A stretch of 64,000 nucleotides of DNA from Mesomycoplasma dispar (GCF_000941075.1 NZ_CP007229.1:682001-746000), one strand, 5' to 3'. Numbered from the stretch's first letter, positions 1-11,722 are shown. Numbers and translations are program-made. Notes: a model not told the origin generated them from the letters alone.

Positions 1-1206
1 AAAACTTGAATCACCTTGAAATTCAACAACTTTTGGTTTTCCTTCAGTTAGAGTTCCGGTTTTGTCAAAAATTATTGTTTTTGTGGTAATAATTTTTTCA
101 TAAATCTCTGAATTTGCAAATAAAATTCGATTTTTTGAGGCCAAAATCGAAGAAGAATAAATGGCCATTGGCGCGGCTATTCCAAAAGCACAAGGACAAG
201 AAATTACCAAAACAGCAACACCTATATGAGCACCAACATAAAATGGATGAGAATTTCTCGGTGGTGTAAAACCAGTATAAATTTTTTCAAAATCACCAAG
301 CGAATAACCGATTATGACTCAGATTGCAAAAGCCAAAATTGACAAAATTAAAACAGTTGGGGTAAAAAGTGAAACTATTTTAGTTGAAACTCTTTCAATT
401 TTAGAAGGAGTTTCAAAAATGGACTCTAATCTGTTAATTGTTTGCATTAAAAATGAATCTTGCGCTTTTTTCGTGCAAGTTAGGTAAATTGGTTCGCCAA
501 TATTGATACTTCCAGACAAGATTTCTTGATTTTTAACAAATTCAATAGGCAGAGATTCACCGTTAATTGACGAGTAATCGATAGTTGCAAAATCAGAATT
601 TAGGGTTGAATCAGTTGGAATAACTTCACCTTTTGGAACAAAAACAATATTGCCAGGAGTAATTTTATTAGTTAAAATTTGTTCTTTTTTGCCATCAACT
701 ATTATATATGAATAGCGATTTTTTAATTTTAGTATTCCTTGAAAATTTGAACTTGATTTTTTTTGTAGTTTTTCCTCAAGATATTTTCCAGCATTAAAAA
801 ATAAGAACAGAATAATTGAAACTTCAAAAAATTCCATACTAATTTTTTCACCGGTGATTATTTTATACAAAAATGAAATTGCAGAATAAATAAATGAAAC
901 ATGGCTTGCAATCGCTATTAGCAATTCCATTGTAAAAATTTTTCTTAAAAGGTTTTTGTATGCTAAAAAATATTTTTTTTCTAAAAAGATAACTAAAAAT
1001 GCCAAGAAAAACAAAATTGACGCTAAAATTAGATGAATTTTGTGATCGTGACTAAAATTTAAAACTTTATAATTATTTAAAGTATCAAAAATAAACGAAA
1101 AAAAAGCAAAAATAAAAATTAATAACTCAATAAATATTTTTATTTTTGCTTTTTGTTTAGAGTCAGCGAAAAATTTTCTATTATTAGTCGATTTTTTCAT
1201 TTTCAT
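1..1206 (-). CDS. Heavy-metal (P1B-type) transporting ATPase, N-terminal part, cut by window start
   Basis: This is an integral-membrane P-type ATPase that would pump a soft metal cation (copper, zinc or cadmium type) across the membrane using ATP. The frame reads through one UGA (Trp) near 319 and leaves the window at base 1. Seen: several hydrophobic segments in residues 25-150, an actuator-domain motif GES about residue 218, the metal-transport motif CPC at about residues 337-339, and the phosphorylation motif DKTGT at about 381-385 followed by LTEGKP. The protein lacks its own N-terminal HMA domain; that domain is encoded separately just upstream with a 23-bp overlap, so the two are translationally coupled. 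CPC is shared by copper and zinc/cadmium pumps, so the metal is undecided; the ATP-binding domain lies outside the window. Start is ATG at 1206, with a second in-frame ATG at 1200. Confidence 0.9.
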
Positions 1207-1396
1207 AACCCACAGAGGTTAATTTTTCACTAATAAATTCGTCAGGATATTTTTCTTCATCAGCAATAATTTTCAAAACTTTTGCGCTGATATTTACACT
1301 CCATTCAAAATCTTCCAAATTTTCAAATAGTTTTTCAAAAACTACCTTGCAGCTTGCGCATTTAATATCAATACTAAAATATCTTGTAGTTTTCAT
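1184..1396 (-). CDS. Small HMA-domain protein (CopZ-like metal chaperone)
   Basis: A 70-residue stand-alone heavy-metal-associated domain. The metal-binding motif is CASC at about residues 13-16, reached by the usual beta strand after the start, and the length fits one ferredoxin-like HMA fold. In many bacteria such proteins hand copper to the cognate P1B ATPase or act as its detached N-terminal domain. Here it is the first gene of a two-gene operon whose second gene is the ATPase; the coding regions overlap by 23 bp. A purine-rich ribosome site (AAGGA) precedes the ATG. The typical motif is MxCxxC; here the residue two before the first Cys is Ile (DIKCASC), a modest departure. Metal specificity is inferred only. 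Confidence 0.8.
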   Translation of the reverse strand: MKTTRYFSIDIKCASCKVVFEKLFENLEDFEWSVNISAKVLKIIADEEKYPDEFISEKLTSVGYENEKID

Positions 1397-1462
1397 TTTA
1401 ATTCCTTTATTTAAAATATCAATTAGAATACAAATTTACTTATAAAAAATAATTATAAATAT

Positions 1463-2712
1463 GGGAGTGTTTATAATTTTGTGTTTTAAATTTTTATGGA
1501 TTTTTCAAATAGAAATCTAATTTAATTTTACACTATTTAATCGATTAGAGAAAATAATTTCTAATTTTTAATTATGTGTCAATTTCTTACCTGCCTTTGT
1601 CATTTTTCGGTTGCGTTTTGGAACGTCAAATAAGTTATTTTTGAAAGGTAATTCACACTTTGAATTCCGCCTTTCGTTTTTGTATTTTTCTTAATTAATT
1701 TATTCACTGATTGGATTGAATTTATCGTATAAATTGCTTGTCTTAATTCATATGGATATTTAAAAAATGTCGTTAATTCAGCGAAATTTGCATATCAAGA
1801 CTTGATAATTGAAGGATATTTTTGCCCTCATTTTTTCGCAAATTCATCAAGATTTTGCATTGCAAATTCTTGATTAATCCCTTGATAAATCTTTTCATAT
1901 CATAGCCAAACTCCTTTTTGTCCTTGTACTAATTCCGCTTAGATTATCACAAGAAATTATTAGAACATCTTGTAGCCCGCGTGTTTTTAGTTCGCTAAAA
2001 ACATCGACTCAATTACTTGCTAATTCGTTATTTTTAATCCAAAATCCCAGCACTTTTTTTATTCCCCTACCAATCAATTGCAAGAATAAGATAAAGTGAT
2101 TTTTTGACAAAAACACCGTTTTCTTTAACATTAAAAAAATCCCATCAATGTAGAAAATTGGATAGGAATTCTCAATTTTTTGCGATTTTCACCTTTCAAT
2201 TTCAGGTAATAATTTGTTAGTAATTGAAGAAATTCAGGCGCTACTTATTTCTCTTTTATAGATATTTTTTATTGTGTTAACAATATTTTCATATGACATC
2301 CCTGATGCAAAAAGTGAAAACACTTGCTTTTCGATATCACCTAAATAATTTGTTTCCTATTTAGCGATTAATTTGTTCTCAAAACTGGCATTTCGGTCTC
2401 TTGGTATTTTTAGATGAATATTATTGCTATTATAGTTCGCAGTTTTGCCCGAAAACCCGTTTTGCTTGTTGATTCTATGCGCGCCATTTTTGCTTCGATT
2501 GCTTTTTCATAGCCTAAATGTTGGCTTAATTTCGCCTTTTCGTGAAAATCTTCGTTTTTTAATTTTTTATAATCAACGTATTTGTTAACAATTTTTTCAA
2601 CTTCTAACTCAAATGGGGATAATTTTTTGCTCTTTTTTCATATTTTTTAGTCCTTTATGATAAATTTTATCAAAACAGATTTACCTTAAGACACAAAATA
2701 TTGAATATTCCC
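1463..2712 (-). mobile_element. Decayed IS256-like (Mutator family) insertion sequence, copy 1
   Basis: About 1250 bp bounded by imperfect inverted ends, GGGAGTGTTTATAATTTTG on the left and the complement of the matching right end (TTGAATATTCCC). The minus strand encodes broken pieces of an IS256-family transposase: the stretch with RNGF...KT and PRDR...FE, the GMSYENI region and the ISCDNLSGI segment can all be traced across several frames. Against the copy at 8725-10105 it lacks about 110 bp near 1930 (the segment with the conserved VQKCVVHQIRNS block) and about 40 bp near 2540, plus frameshifts. No target duplication was seen at the borders. It cannot make transposase itself. Confidence 0.8.
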
Positions 2713-3179
2713 TTTTTTTCTCTGAATTTTTTATCAATTCATAATTTTTAGATTATACTATCGTTTCTTTCAATTTCCCCTTAAAAACCGAAAAAAGAGC
2801 AAGTTTCTCTAACAAGAACTCATTCCTTTTTTATTTTACAATTATTATATTTAACAATTTTTAAAAGTGTGTATTAGATTAAATGTGTAAGGTTTAAGAC
2901 TTTATTTTAGATTCTGCCATTTTTCTTCAACACCTATAATCAACGTTTTAACGCAAAAAGTATGATAGTTTTTTATTGAAATTATTAATTTTTTTTATAT
3001 TTTAATATTAAAATTTAAAATTATTCATAAAAAATAAAGTCCAAAAAAATGCCCTGTTATGGAATGTTTTATTTTATTTTAACCTTGAAATTACTATATT
3101 TTACTTTTATGATCTTTTCTAGTTCAACCTTAATTAAAATATAAAATATTAATTATTTTTAATTTTTATTGATTAAAAT
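2713..3179. other. Intergenic region upstream of the S8 protease
   Basis: About 470 bp of AT-rich DNA between the IS end and the protease promoter. No gene, RNA or strong hairpin was recognised. Confidence 0.5.
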
Positions 3180-5606
3180 ATGTATAATATTTATATGAGG
3201 ATAATTAGGAGAATATACTATAAAAAATGTCAAAAAAAAAAAAAAAAACTATTTAATTTTTTCCCTTTACTATCGTTTTTAGCAATACCAATTTTTTCAG
3301 GCCTTATTTTGCTCACACTTTCACCAGAATCTAACAAAACTGGTAATTTTACAAATACTTTTGCTAATAAAATTAATTACGACAACAAATTATCAAAATC
3401 ACAAGAAGATCTTGTTGGTTTTAAGCAAAAAAATAAAAAAATATTTAGTAGACAATCTAATCAAAAATTCACAAATTTTTCATTACTAAAATCTAGTAAT
3501 GTTAAAAATGTTTTAAAAGGTGAAAATGTAGATATTAAAATATTTTTAGATTTAATTGATACCAACAATAATTCCTTAAGTGCGAATGTTGAATATTATC
3601 AAACTAAAAACAATGAATATTTAAAACAAATAATTTCGTTCTTTGAAGAAAATAATATAAAAATAAATAGTAGTTATGTAAGCAAATTGTCGCCAATAAT
3701 ATGAATTAATATTAATTCACTGGCTGAAAAAAAATCCCTCGAATTGTTAGAAAAACTAGATTTTGTTTTATTAGTAATTAATAATATAGAAAATACGACA
3801 AACTCGGATTCACTCCCGACTTATTCTGCTAAATCTTTAAACCAAGAAGCTAAACCCAAAATATTTTACGATAACTTAGACCATGCCGCCTACTATTACG
3901 CATATTTAAGTAATACCAAATATTATTTTACAAAAGAAAAGGAAATAGTTGATTATAAGTATCGAGGATCTAATAAGTATGAAAAAGTCGGAGTAGTTGA
4001 ACCAGGTATGAGCGGCACCTATGATGAAAGCGATTCCCTCAAAGCTCAAATTCCCAAATATTTGGTTAATTACTATAATATAGGTCGCGCTGATTCAAAA
4101 AAAACTAATGAAAATCAAAATGATCACGCCAGTTTGGTTTCTGGAATAATAGTAGGAAAGAGCGGATTTGCATTTAATACTGATTTGCATCTCGCAAATT
4201 TGGGCGAAGTAACGTTCGATTCCCCTGTTTGAATGTCAGTTTTTGAAAAACTAATAATTGAAAAAGGAGTTAGAGTAATAAACCATAGCTATGGATTTAA
4301 TTTCATAGATCAAAAAGACGTTGATGCTAGTTTCAAAGATATTTATGGTAATAATTCTCTGTTAAAAAACTCTGTCTCTCGATATATTGATCATCTTTAT
4401 TATTTGGATTTTCTATCAAGAAAATATGGTGTTATAAATATTTTTGCTGCCGGAAATGAATATGATGATAGATTAAAAAATAATGATCCTAAAAAAAAAT
4501 ATGGTTACATATCTGGGTATGCTAATGCAATAAATTCTATTGTTGTTGGCTCTAGTTTTGGTACAAAAGAAAATTTCTATGCAAGTAATTTTAGTAATAG
4601 ATTATTACCAAATGCTCTAAAAGGCTTGCCTAAACCGCTCATAGTTGCTCCAGGCGAGAATATAGTTGGCTTATCTGATCAAAAATCACCAGAATCAGGA
4701 ACTAGTTTTTCTGCGCCAATTGTAACCGGTATAGTCTCAACCATAATTGGTTCAAATCCTTATTTATTTAATGAAAAAAATATTATTCCAGCAATAAAGA
4801 GTGTGCTGTCTTCATCTGCGGTAGATAGCAAATTAGATTATCAAGGTATAAAGAATTTTGTTGAATCTACAAAAAAAGAAAATGAAAAACGACACACATC
4901 GTCTTCGATTGATGATTACCTAGAAGATTCTAGCAAAAGCCGATATTTGCAAAATTACGAAAATGAGCACAAATCTAAGCCGAATGGTTTTGATACAGCA
5001 GTTGGGGCGGGACAAATTAATTTCGCTAATATACAAAAAGCAATAGAAAATTTAAAAACTTTTTCTGTATCATTTGAAAACACTGATGAATATGTTTATG
5101 TATCACCAGAAATAAAATTAAATCAAGGAAACAAAATAAAAGCTTCACTTGCTTGAGCTTTTAACGCAGGATTAACAAAACCCCTAAAAAAATATGAATC
5201 TCGTCTTCATTCGTGGTACGATAATTTAGTTGCATATGGTTCATCATATGTTGCTGATCAAAACCCAGGAACACTATATGGTGAATATCATCCACAATCA
5301 AATTTTGAAGAAGAATATCATCCTAAATATCCTAATGAGTGGTTAAATAGAAAAACACTTTTTGAAAAACAGGAAAATAAATTATTTAGCGATTATGATT
5401 TAAAATTGCAAAAAAAGGAGGGGGACAATTGGCAAAGCATCTATTTAAATTCTGGTTCTTCATGATCTTCGAATGTTGAGTTAATAAGATATTCAGCAGA
5501 AGAATCAGGGATATACCGAATCTTGGTAAGGAAACATAAGTCTTATCTTTTTGAAGAATCGGTAGATGATAATTTGGCGGTTTCATATGTTATACAAGAA
5601 AAATAA
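3180..5606 (+). CDS. Subtilisin-like (S8) surface serine protease, phase-variable start
   Basis: A secreted or membrane-anchored peptidase of the S8 family. The open frame runs 3180-5606 through three UGA (Trp) codons. Numbered from 3180, a hydrophobic signal or anchor lies at about residues 23-45. The catalytic His is in NDHASLVSGII (about 316), the oxyanion Asn is in AAGN (about 425-428) and the nucleophile Ser is in SGTSFSAP (about 509). The block equivalent to VxVIDTG reads VGVVEPG, so the usual Asp is Glu (about 274). The best start signals (promoter at 3183, ribosome site at 3205, ATG at 3227) lead into a run of 17 A that puts the ATG out of frame; 16 or 19 A would restore MSK followed by Lys and the signal sequence. 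ATG 3180 and 3195 are in frame but poorly placed. It overlaps the next gene by 20 bp, the first of two surface-protein paralogs. Confidence 0.85.
3183..3188 (+). promoter_or_regulatory. -10 box (TATAAT) of the S8 protease operon
   Basis: A perfect TATAAT preceded directly by TG. Transcription would start near 3195, which places the ATG at 3180 outside the transcript and makes the ATG at 3227, preceded by a good TTAGGAG ribosome site at about 3205-3211, the expected start. Confidence 0.55.
3232..3248 (+). repeat. Poly(A)17 tract just inside the S8 protease start
   Basis: Seventeen consecutive A residues immediately after ATGTC. Tract length decides whether the ATG at 3227 is in frame with the protease; at 17 it is not. 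This has the form of a slipped-strand phase switch, although homopolymer sequencing error could look the same. Confidence 0.85.
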
Positions 5607-7029
5607 AATATTTTTTATAGCAACTATGCTAGCGACTCCTTGGTTGCTTCCTATAATTATTCTTGCAGTTCAAAATTTTTCTTCTGGACATAAAGCAAAT
5701 TTTTCTAGTCAACATCCACAAAAATCTATTATTAGAATTTATGATGGTAATGATCTAGTTAAATCAAATATTTTTTCATATTATGATTTACTAAATATTG
5801 ACAGCAAAAAAGCACCATGAATTAAAAACTCTAAATGGAAAATGACTTTTCTACAAAATCCTGAAGAAATTCAAGAAATAGTAAAAAAATATTTATATTT
5901 TCAAGAACAAAATTTTGTCAACAATTTAAATGATAAAACAACTAAAAATTTAGTAACTTTTTTCGCTAATCAATATAATAATAAAAAGAACGAATTTAGT
6001 TTTAAAGAATTAAAAATAGAATTAGAATTGTTTTCTATTGGATTTCCCAGTTTATTTTCTAATAATTTTTTAATCATCGAAGATTTTGACGATTATTTGA
6101 ATTTTTTCAAAGAATTTGAAGACAAGCAAGAATTTGATAGAAAAAATTTAAATAAAGATTTCTTTGATAATAACCTATTTCTAGTTTATGTAAAAGAAGA
6201 CGAGTCAAATGTTGCTCCTATTTTTAACAAAACAAGCCTAGAAACTAATTTATCACCAATAGATCTAATTACCTATAAAAATCAGAATTTAATTATTTCA
6301 ATTGATCAAAAATTTTCAAATTATTTAAAAGAAAATTCTTCTTCTACTAGTAGAACACGCAAAAGATTCCAAATTTTCTATAAATCAATTCCTAAAAATT
6401 CTTATAATAAATCATATCCGTTATCTTCAATAAAAATTACCGATATAGAAGATTTGGTTTTGTATAATTCACTAGACAAAACATCAGCGGAGTTTAGTAA
6501 TTTTTTGGATTTTATTAATAAAAAAAGCACAATTTTGTCAAGAAAAAACTTGAAAAAGAATAGATTTTATGCATCACAAATTGATAAAAACATAGCTAAT
6601 TTAAGTGAAAATAAAATATTTTCAAACTTTAGCGAAGTAAAAGACTTGATAAATAACAAAAATTTATTGAAAAATGAGCACTGAAAAAGCGCATTTCACC
6701 TATCAAATTTATTTATCCCCACAAAAACACAGGACAAAACATATAAATTTAATAGTTTCATCTTGCAAAAACAACAATTAAAAGAGATTTTTAAAGATGA
6801 AATTATTTATTGAGAATTTGATAAAAACTCCAAAAAAGTTTTAATTTATACTTTAAATTACAAAGACATTTTCCATCAAATTGCAAAACAACCTGAAAAC
6901 TTTAATTTTGATAACTTGTTACAATTTGAAAAAATTGATATTGGTGATATTGACGTCCAAGAAATTGAAATAAAAAAATTAAATTCCATCGAAGATTTTA
7001 ATAATTTATATAATAAAACAATGGGGTAA
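5587..7029 (+). CDS. Membrane-anchored surface protein of unknown function, paralog A
   Basis: A 480-residue protein read through UGA Trp codons at 5818, 6682 and further on. It has one N-terminal hydrophobic segment (about residues 9-32, with no lipobox Cys) and then a hydrophilic, Lys/Asn/Asp-rich body, so it is probably anchored by its N terminus with the body outside. It overlaps the protease by 20 bp and ends 2 bp before the next gene, so the three are one operon. It is clearly related to that next gene: both contain the motif KI.DIEDLVLYN-like (here ITDIEDLVLYN), a following KNRFYA segment (LKSTRLYA in the partner) and a C-terminal FNNLYN. I do not recognise a named family. Possible roles are a substrate, partner or inhibitor of the protease; this is inferred only from position. 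Confidence 0.8.
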
Positions 7030-7031
7030 TC

Positions 7032-8489
7032 ATGAAACAAAAAGCAAAACAAATTTTTTATAGATCTTTGTTATTAACAAACTTTGTAGCTGCTGGGGTT
7101 GTTTCTATAATTTTGATCATTAATCGTAAAAGTCCTAAAAAATCACAAATACTTAGTTTTCAGGATGTGTCCGATGCTAAAAATAAATTTTTTACTAGCA
7201 ACACTAAACCTGAGGGTTTTGCTAATTTGGTAGACAATCATTGATTTACTTCACAATATTGATCAGATTTTCTTCAAAAAAATCCAGAAAGAGCTAACCA
7301 ATTACGGCAAAAATATCCATCTTTTGAAAATAACTTGTTCAAAAACTCCGATAACAATTTACCCCTTTTTAAATTAAGTAGCTTTTTTCGATCTGAATTT
7401 ATAAAAAATAGTGACACATTAGAATTTGACCAAATAAATGATCAAGGTGTATGAAAAGATAAAAAAATTATTAATAATTTTGTGATTTTGAAAAACTATA
7501 ATGACTTTTTCTCATTTTTTTCAAAGATAAAAAACGATAAATTTTACAAAAGAGTACTACAAACACCTGATTTTTTTGAAAAAAAGTCAATTATTGCTTA
7601 TGTTCGACCAATCTGAAATTATCAAGATTTAGCTTTTACATCGAAAGCTAAAAAACCATTTTTTAGTCCAAATCATACTTTTTTTGATCCAAATAATCCC
7701 AATAATGTTGGGATTATGTCGTTTGACTCAAAATTCAAAGATTTTTTTACTCCCGGCCTTAAATATAACGAAATTATTAATCCTTTAATAATTAGTAATC
7801 CGTTTGTTTCGATTAATTCAGATCTTATTATTGAAAAATTTAATATTTATTACAAAATTATAGACAAATCTATTGAAAATAGTTTTAATCCTAAATTGGA
7901 CATTCATATTAGCAAAATCGAAGATCTTGTTCTTTATAATAACATTGTTCGTGATAATGATTCTTCAAAATTCAAAGAATTTCTTTTAAAAAAACAGGAA
8001 ATTTTAGATACAAATAACCTAAAAAGCACAAGATTATATGCAAATTCAAACAATAAACAACTAGAAAACCTAAAATTTTTTTCAACCTTAGAAGAAACAA
8101 AAAACCTAATTGTAACAATGCAAGATTCAATAAATTCTGAATGAGGTGATGCATTTGTTCCTTCAAAACTTTTTATTCCAACAGAAGATAATTCTGAAGT
8201 TTTTAATAAATTTATTTTAAAAAAACAAGATGCAAAAAAAATTTTTGATGACGAAATTTTGTATTGAAAAGTTGATGAACAAGCTAAAAAAATAAAAATT
8301 TACACCTTTAATTATAAGGATTTATTCCCTAATTTTGCAACAGAACCTCAAAATTTTAAAATTAAAAATTTACAAAAACTTGAAAAAATTGATATCGGAA
8401 ATACAACAATAACACAAATTGAATTTTCTAAAATTGAAACAATAGATCAATTCAATAATTTATATAATCAAATAATAACTAAGAAATAA
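7032..8489 (+). CDS. Membrane-anchored surface protein of unknown function, paralog B
   Basis: A 485-residue protein with several in-frame UGA Trp codons. The N terminus carries a single hydrophobic segment (about residues 12-33) after a Lys-rich start, followed by a long hydrophilic domain. It shares with the preceding gene the motif DLVLYN (about residues 298-303), the short segment ending RLYA, and the C-terminal pattern QFNNLYN. The two arose by tandem duplication and have diverged strongly. The ATG at 7032 follows the previous stop by 2 bp, so translation is probably coupled. No enzymatic motif is visible. It is the last gene of the protease operon; about 235 bp of empty AT-rich DNA follow before the next insertion element. 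Confidence 0.8.
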
Positions 8490-8724
8490 TATTAAAACCT
8501 TAATTAGTAGAAAAAATTTAGACAACTAGTTTCTATCTATGATTTTGATTTTGACTTTTGTTAATTTTTTCTAACATTTTATTTTTAAAAATCTGAATAA
8601 ATAAGTTATTTCATATAAAATTTGTGCTTTTATATGAAAAAGCAATAGTTACATTTTCAAAATTTTGACCTTCAATATGATTAATTTTCGTTACAAAATT
8701 GCAAAAAAATTCAATAGAAATAAT

Positions 8725-10105
8725 GGGAGTGTTCATAATTTTGTGTTTTAAATTTTATGGATTTTTTTTCTGATAGAAATCTAATTTAATTTTACATTAT
8801 TTAACCGATTTTAAGGAAAATAATTTCTAATTGTTTTTAATTATGCGTCAATTTCTTACCTGCCTTTGTCATTTTTCGGTTGCATTTTAAATCGTCAAAT
8901 AAGTTATTTTTGAAATGTAATTCACACTTTGAATTTCGCCTTTCGTTTTTGCATTTTTCCTAATTAATTTATTCACTGATTCAATTGAATTTGTCGTATA
9001 AATTGCTTGTCTCAATTCATATGGATATTTAAAAAAATGTCGTTAATTCAGCGAAATTTGCATACCAAAATTTGACAATTTAAGGATATTTTTTCCCTCA
9101 TTTTTTCGCAAATTCATCAAGATTTTGCATTGCAAATTCTTGATTAATCGCTTGATAAATCTTTTTCATATCATAGGCAAACTCTTTTTTGTCCTTGTAA
9201 GAAACTTTTAAAAGCGAGTTTCTAATTTGGTGAACAACACATTTTTGAACATCTGTTTGCGGGAAAACCGCTTCAATTGCTTGACTAATTCCGCTTAGAT
9301 TATCGCAAGAAATTATTAGAACATCTTGCAGTCCACGTGTTTTTAGTTCGCTAAAAACATCAACTCAATTACTTGCTGATTCGCTATTTTTAATCCAAAA
9401 TCCCAGTATTTTTTTATCGGCCTGCTAATCAATTGCAAGAATAAGATAAAGTGATTTTTTGACAAAAACACCGTTTTCTTTAACATTAAAAAACATTCTA
9501 TCAATGTAGAAATTGGATAGGAATTCTCGATTTTTGCGATTTTCACTTTTCAATTTTAGGTAATAATTTGTTAGTAATTGAAGAAATTCAGGCGATAATT
9601 ATTTCCTTTTTATAGATATTTTTTATTGTATTAACAATATTTTCATATGACATCCCTGATGCAAAAAGTGAAAACACTTGCTCTTCGATATCGCCTAAAT
9701 TTGTTTCGTATTTACCGATGAATTTGTTTTCAAAACTGCCATTTCGATCTCTTGGTATTTTTAGATGCATATTACCACTATTATAATTCACAGTTTTACT
9801 CGAAAACCCGTTTCGCTTATTCGGTCTATGCACGCCATTTTTGTTTCGGTTCCTTTTTCATAGCCTAAATGTTGGGTTAATTCCGCCTTTAAGAGCGCTT
9901 CAGCAAAATTTTTAAACATATGCGAAATTTCGTTGCGAAAATCTTCTTTTTTTAATTTTTTATAATCAGCTTATTTGTTAACAATTTTTTTAGCTACTAA
10001 GTCATATGGGGATAATTTTTTTTGCTCTTTTTTTATATTTTGGTCTTTTATGATAAATTTTATCAAAATAGATTTACCTTAAAAACACAAAATACTTAAT
10101 ATTCC
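8725..10105 (-). mobile_element. IS256-like insertion sequence, copy 2 (longest copy, still inactive)
   Basis: About 1380 bp with imperfect inverted ends of about 26 bp: GGGAGTGTTCATAATTTTG at the left and the complement of TACTTAATATTCCC at the right. It is the most complete of the related elements in the window and serves as the reference for the deleted copies. No direct target repeat was found at its borders, which suggests an old insertion or border decay. Confidence 0.85.
8837..10040 (-). pseudogene. IS256-family transposase, multiply interrupted
   Basis: Conceptual translation across frames gives the order expected of IS256/Mutator transposases: an N-terminal helical part (EDFRNEISHMFKNF), RNGF..KT, PRDRNGSFE, SYENIVNTIKNIY, FWIKNSESASNWVDVFSEL, LIISCDNLSGI, then VQKCVVHQIRNS, and a basic C terminus ending KAGKKLTHN. 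The DDE catalytic core is therefore recognisable. The frame is broken by an in-frame TAA near the start and by several frameshifts, with the longest intact piece at 9588-9833, so no active enzyme is made. Confidence 0.8.
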
Positions 10106-10675
10106 CAAAAGGTAGTTTAAATATTTCATATTTTACTTTTTAAGTTAAAATTTTTGCTTTTTAGTTTGCTTTATTTGATTAATAAGCAGATTTTGCATTC
10201 ATGAGTGTTAGATTTAAAATTCAGTGTTTTTGATTTGATAGTTATTTTTCCTGAGTTTCCTAGTTTGATGGCGAAAATTAAGACAAAAGGTTGAATTTAA
10301 CACTTCAAATCAGCAAATAATATTTAAAAATCGCGAAGGGCGTTCCGAATGATCCAAATATTTGAAATAGGTATGATTTTTACTTTGATATCTTAATAAG
10401 TTAGTAAAAAAATAGGTAATTAATTTTTGCAAAAAAAGTTAAAAAAGCGCTAAAACCGGACACTTTTTTAAGATTATCTCATCAAACTGGGAAACTCGGG
10501 AAAAAAATTGGTTTTTGTGACTAAGTACAAAATTAATGTCAAAACCTCGGGTAAATAAGGCAGAAATTTTACACTAGGTTGACTAAAAAAATTTTCAATA
10601 AAAATACTTATTTATTATAAAAAAAGTTATATAATTATTTATGAAAATAATTATATACGAGGTCATTATATAAAA
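10106..10675. other. Intergenic region with the adh promoter
   Basis: About 570 bp with no long frame in either strand. The last 60 bp hold a TATAAT-like box near 10630 and a GAGGT ribosome site about 12-18 bases before the adh start. The remainder may be a decayed gene, but I could not identify one. Confidence 0.45.
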
Positions 10676-11722
10676 ATGAAAGCATTAGTTTATCGTGGCG
10701 ATCACAGTATTGCCCTCGAAAATGTTGACAAACCAGTTATACAAAAACCAACAGATGCAATTGTTAGAGTTACCAAAACAACTATTTGCGGTACAGATTT
10801 AGGAATTTTTAAAGGTAAAAATCCCGAAGTTGCCTCAGGTAGAATTTTAGGTCACGAAGGTATTGGTGTTGTTGAAGAAATAGGTTCAAGTGTTTCTAAT
10901 GTTAAAGTAGGTGACAAAGTTTTAATTGGCTGCATAACTCCATGTGGTAAGTGTGACAACTGTCGTACACAGTTATATTCTCATTGCCGTGAAGCAGAAG
11001 GTGGTTGAAAATTCGGTTACATGATCAACGGAACCCAAGCCGAATATGTAAGAGTTCCTTTTGCCGATAATAGTTTATATAAATATCCTGATACAATTAC
11101 TGACGAAGTAGCTGTTATGTTATCAGACGCCCTACCAACTGGACACGAAATTGGTGTCCAATATGGTCAAGTTTCACCTGGTAAATCAGTAGCAATTATT
11201 GGTGCTGGTCCAGTTGGAATGGGAGCGCTTTTAACTGCCCAACTATATTCACCAGCTAAATTAATCGTGATTGATTTTGACAAAAACCGTTTAGAAAAAG
11301 CCAAAGAATTAGGAGCAACTCACACATTAGTTCCTGATGAGACATTATTAGACAAATTACACGAAATTGTCGGTCCTGATGGTGTTGATGTGGCAATTGA
11401 AGCTGTCGGACTTCCACAGTCATGAGACACTTGCCAAAAAATTGTTAAACCAGGCGGAAATATTTCTGTAGTTGGTGTCCACGGAAAAAAAGTTGACTTT
11501 AATCTCCAAAATCTCTGAATTAAAAACATCACCGTTACAACCGGACTAGTAAATACAAACACACTACCAATGCTAATTAACGCGGTTTCAACCGGAAAAC
11601 TACCAGTTCAAGGACTAATTACCCACCGCTTTAACCTTTCTGATATTATGAAAGCTTATGATACCTTCTTAAATGCATCTGACAATAAAGCAATGAAAAT
11701 TTTCATTGACGCGACAAAATAA
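10676..11722 (+). CDS. adh: Zinc-dependent NAD(P) alcohol dehydrogenase
   Basis: A 348-residue medium-chain dehydrogenase that interconverts an alcohol and its aldehyde or ketone with NAD(P). It reads through UGA at 11009, 11423 and 11517. Catalytic zinc ligands are visible as Cys38 (TTICGTD) and His60/Glu61 (GHEG). The structural zinc lobe is the four-Cys block CGKCDNC followed by HC (about residues 85-103), and the nucleotide-binding loop is GAGPVGMG at about 178-185, followed by an acidic strand end (IDFDKNR). Length and domain order match the class. It stands alone with its own promoter upstream and a strong terminator 40 bp downstream. The substrate cannot be told from sequence; alcohol and sorbitol/threonine dehydrogenases share this architecture. 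Confidence 0.93.

Noticed and set aside
3180-8489. MIB-MIP immunoglobulin-cleaving system
   Set aside because: MIP proteins are DUF31-type, whereas this protease is S8, and the partner proteins are shorter than MIB with no shared motif that I can see.
10676-11722. Apparent split of the alcohol dehydrogenase into several short genes
   Set aside because: The breaks are TGA codons. Read as tryptophan, they give one normal 348-residue enzyme with all zinc and nucleotide motifs. The same holds for pgk, fruA and the adhesins.
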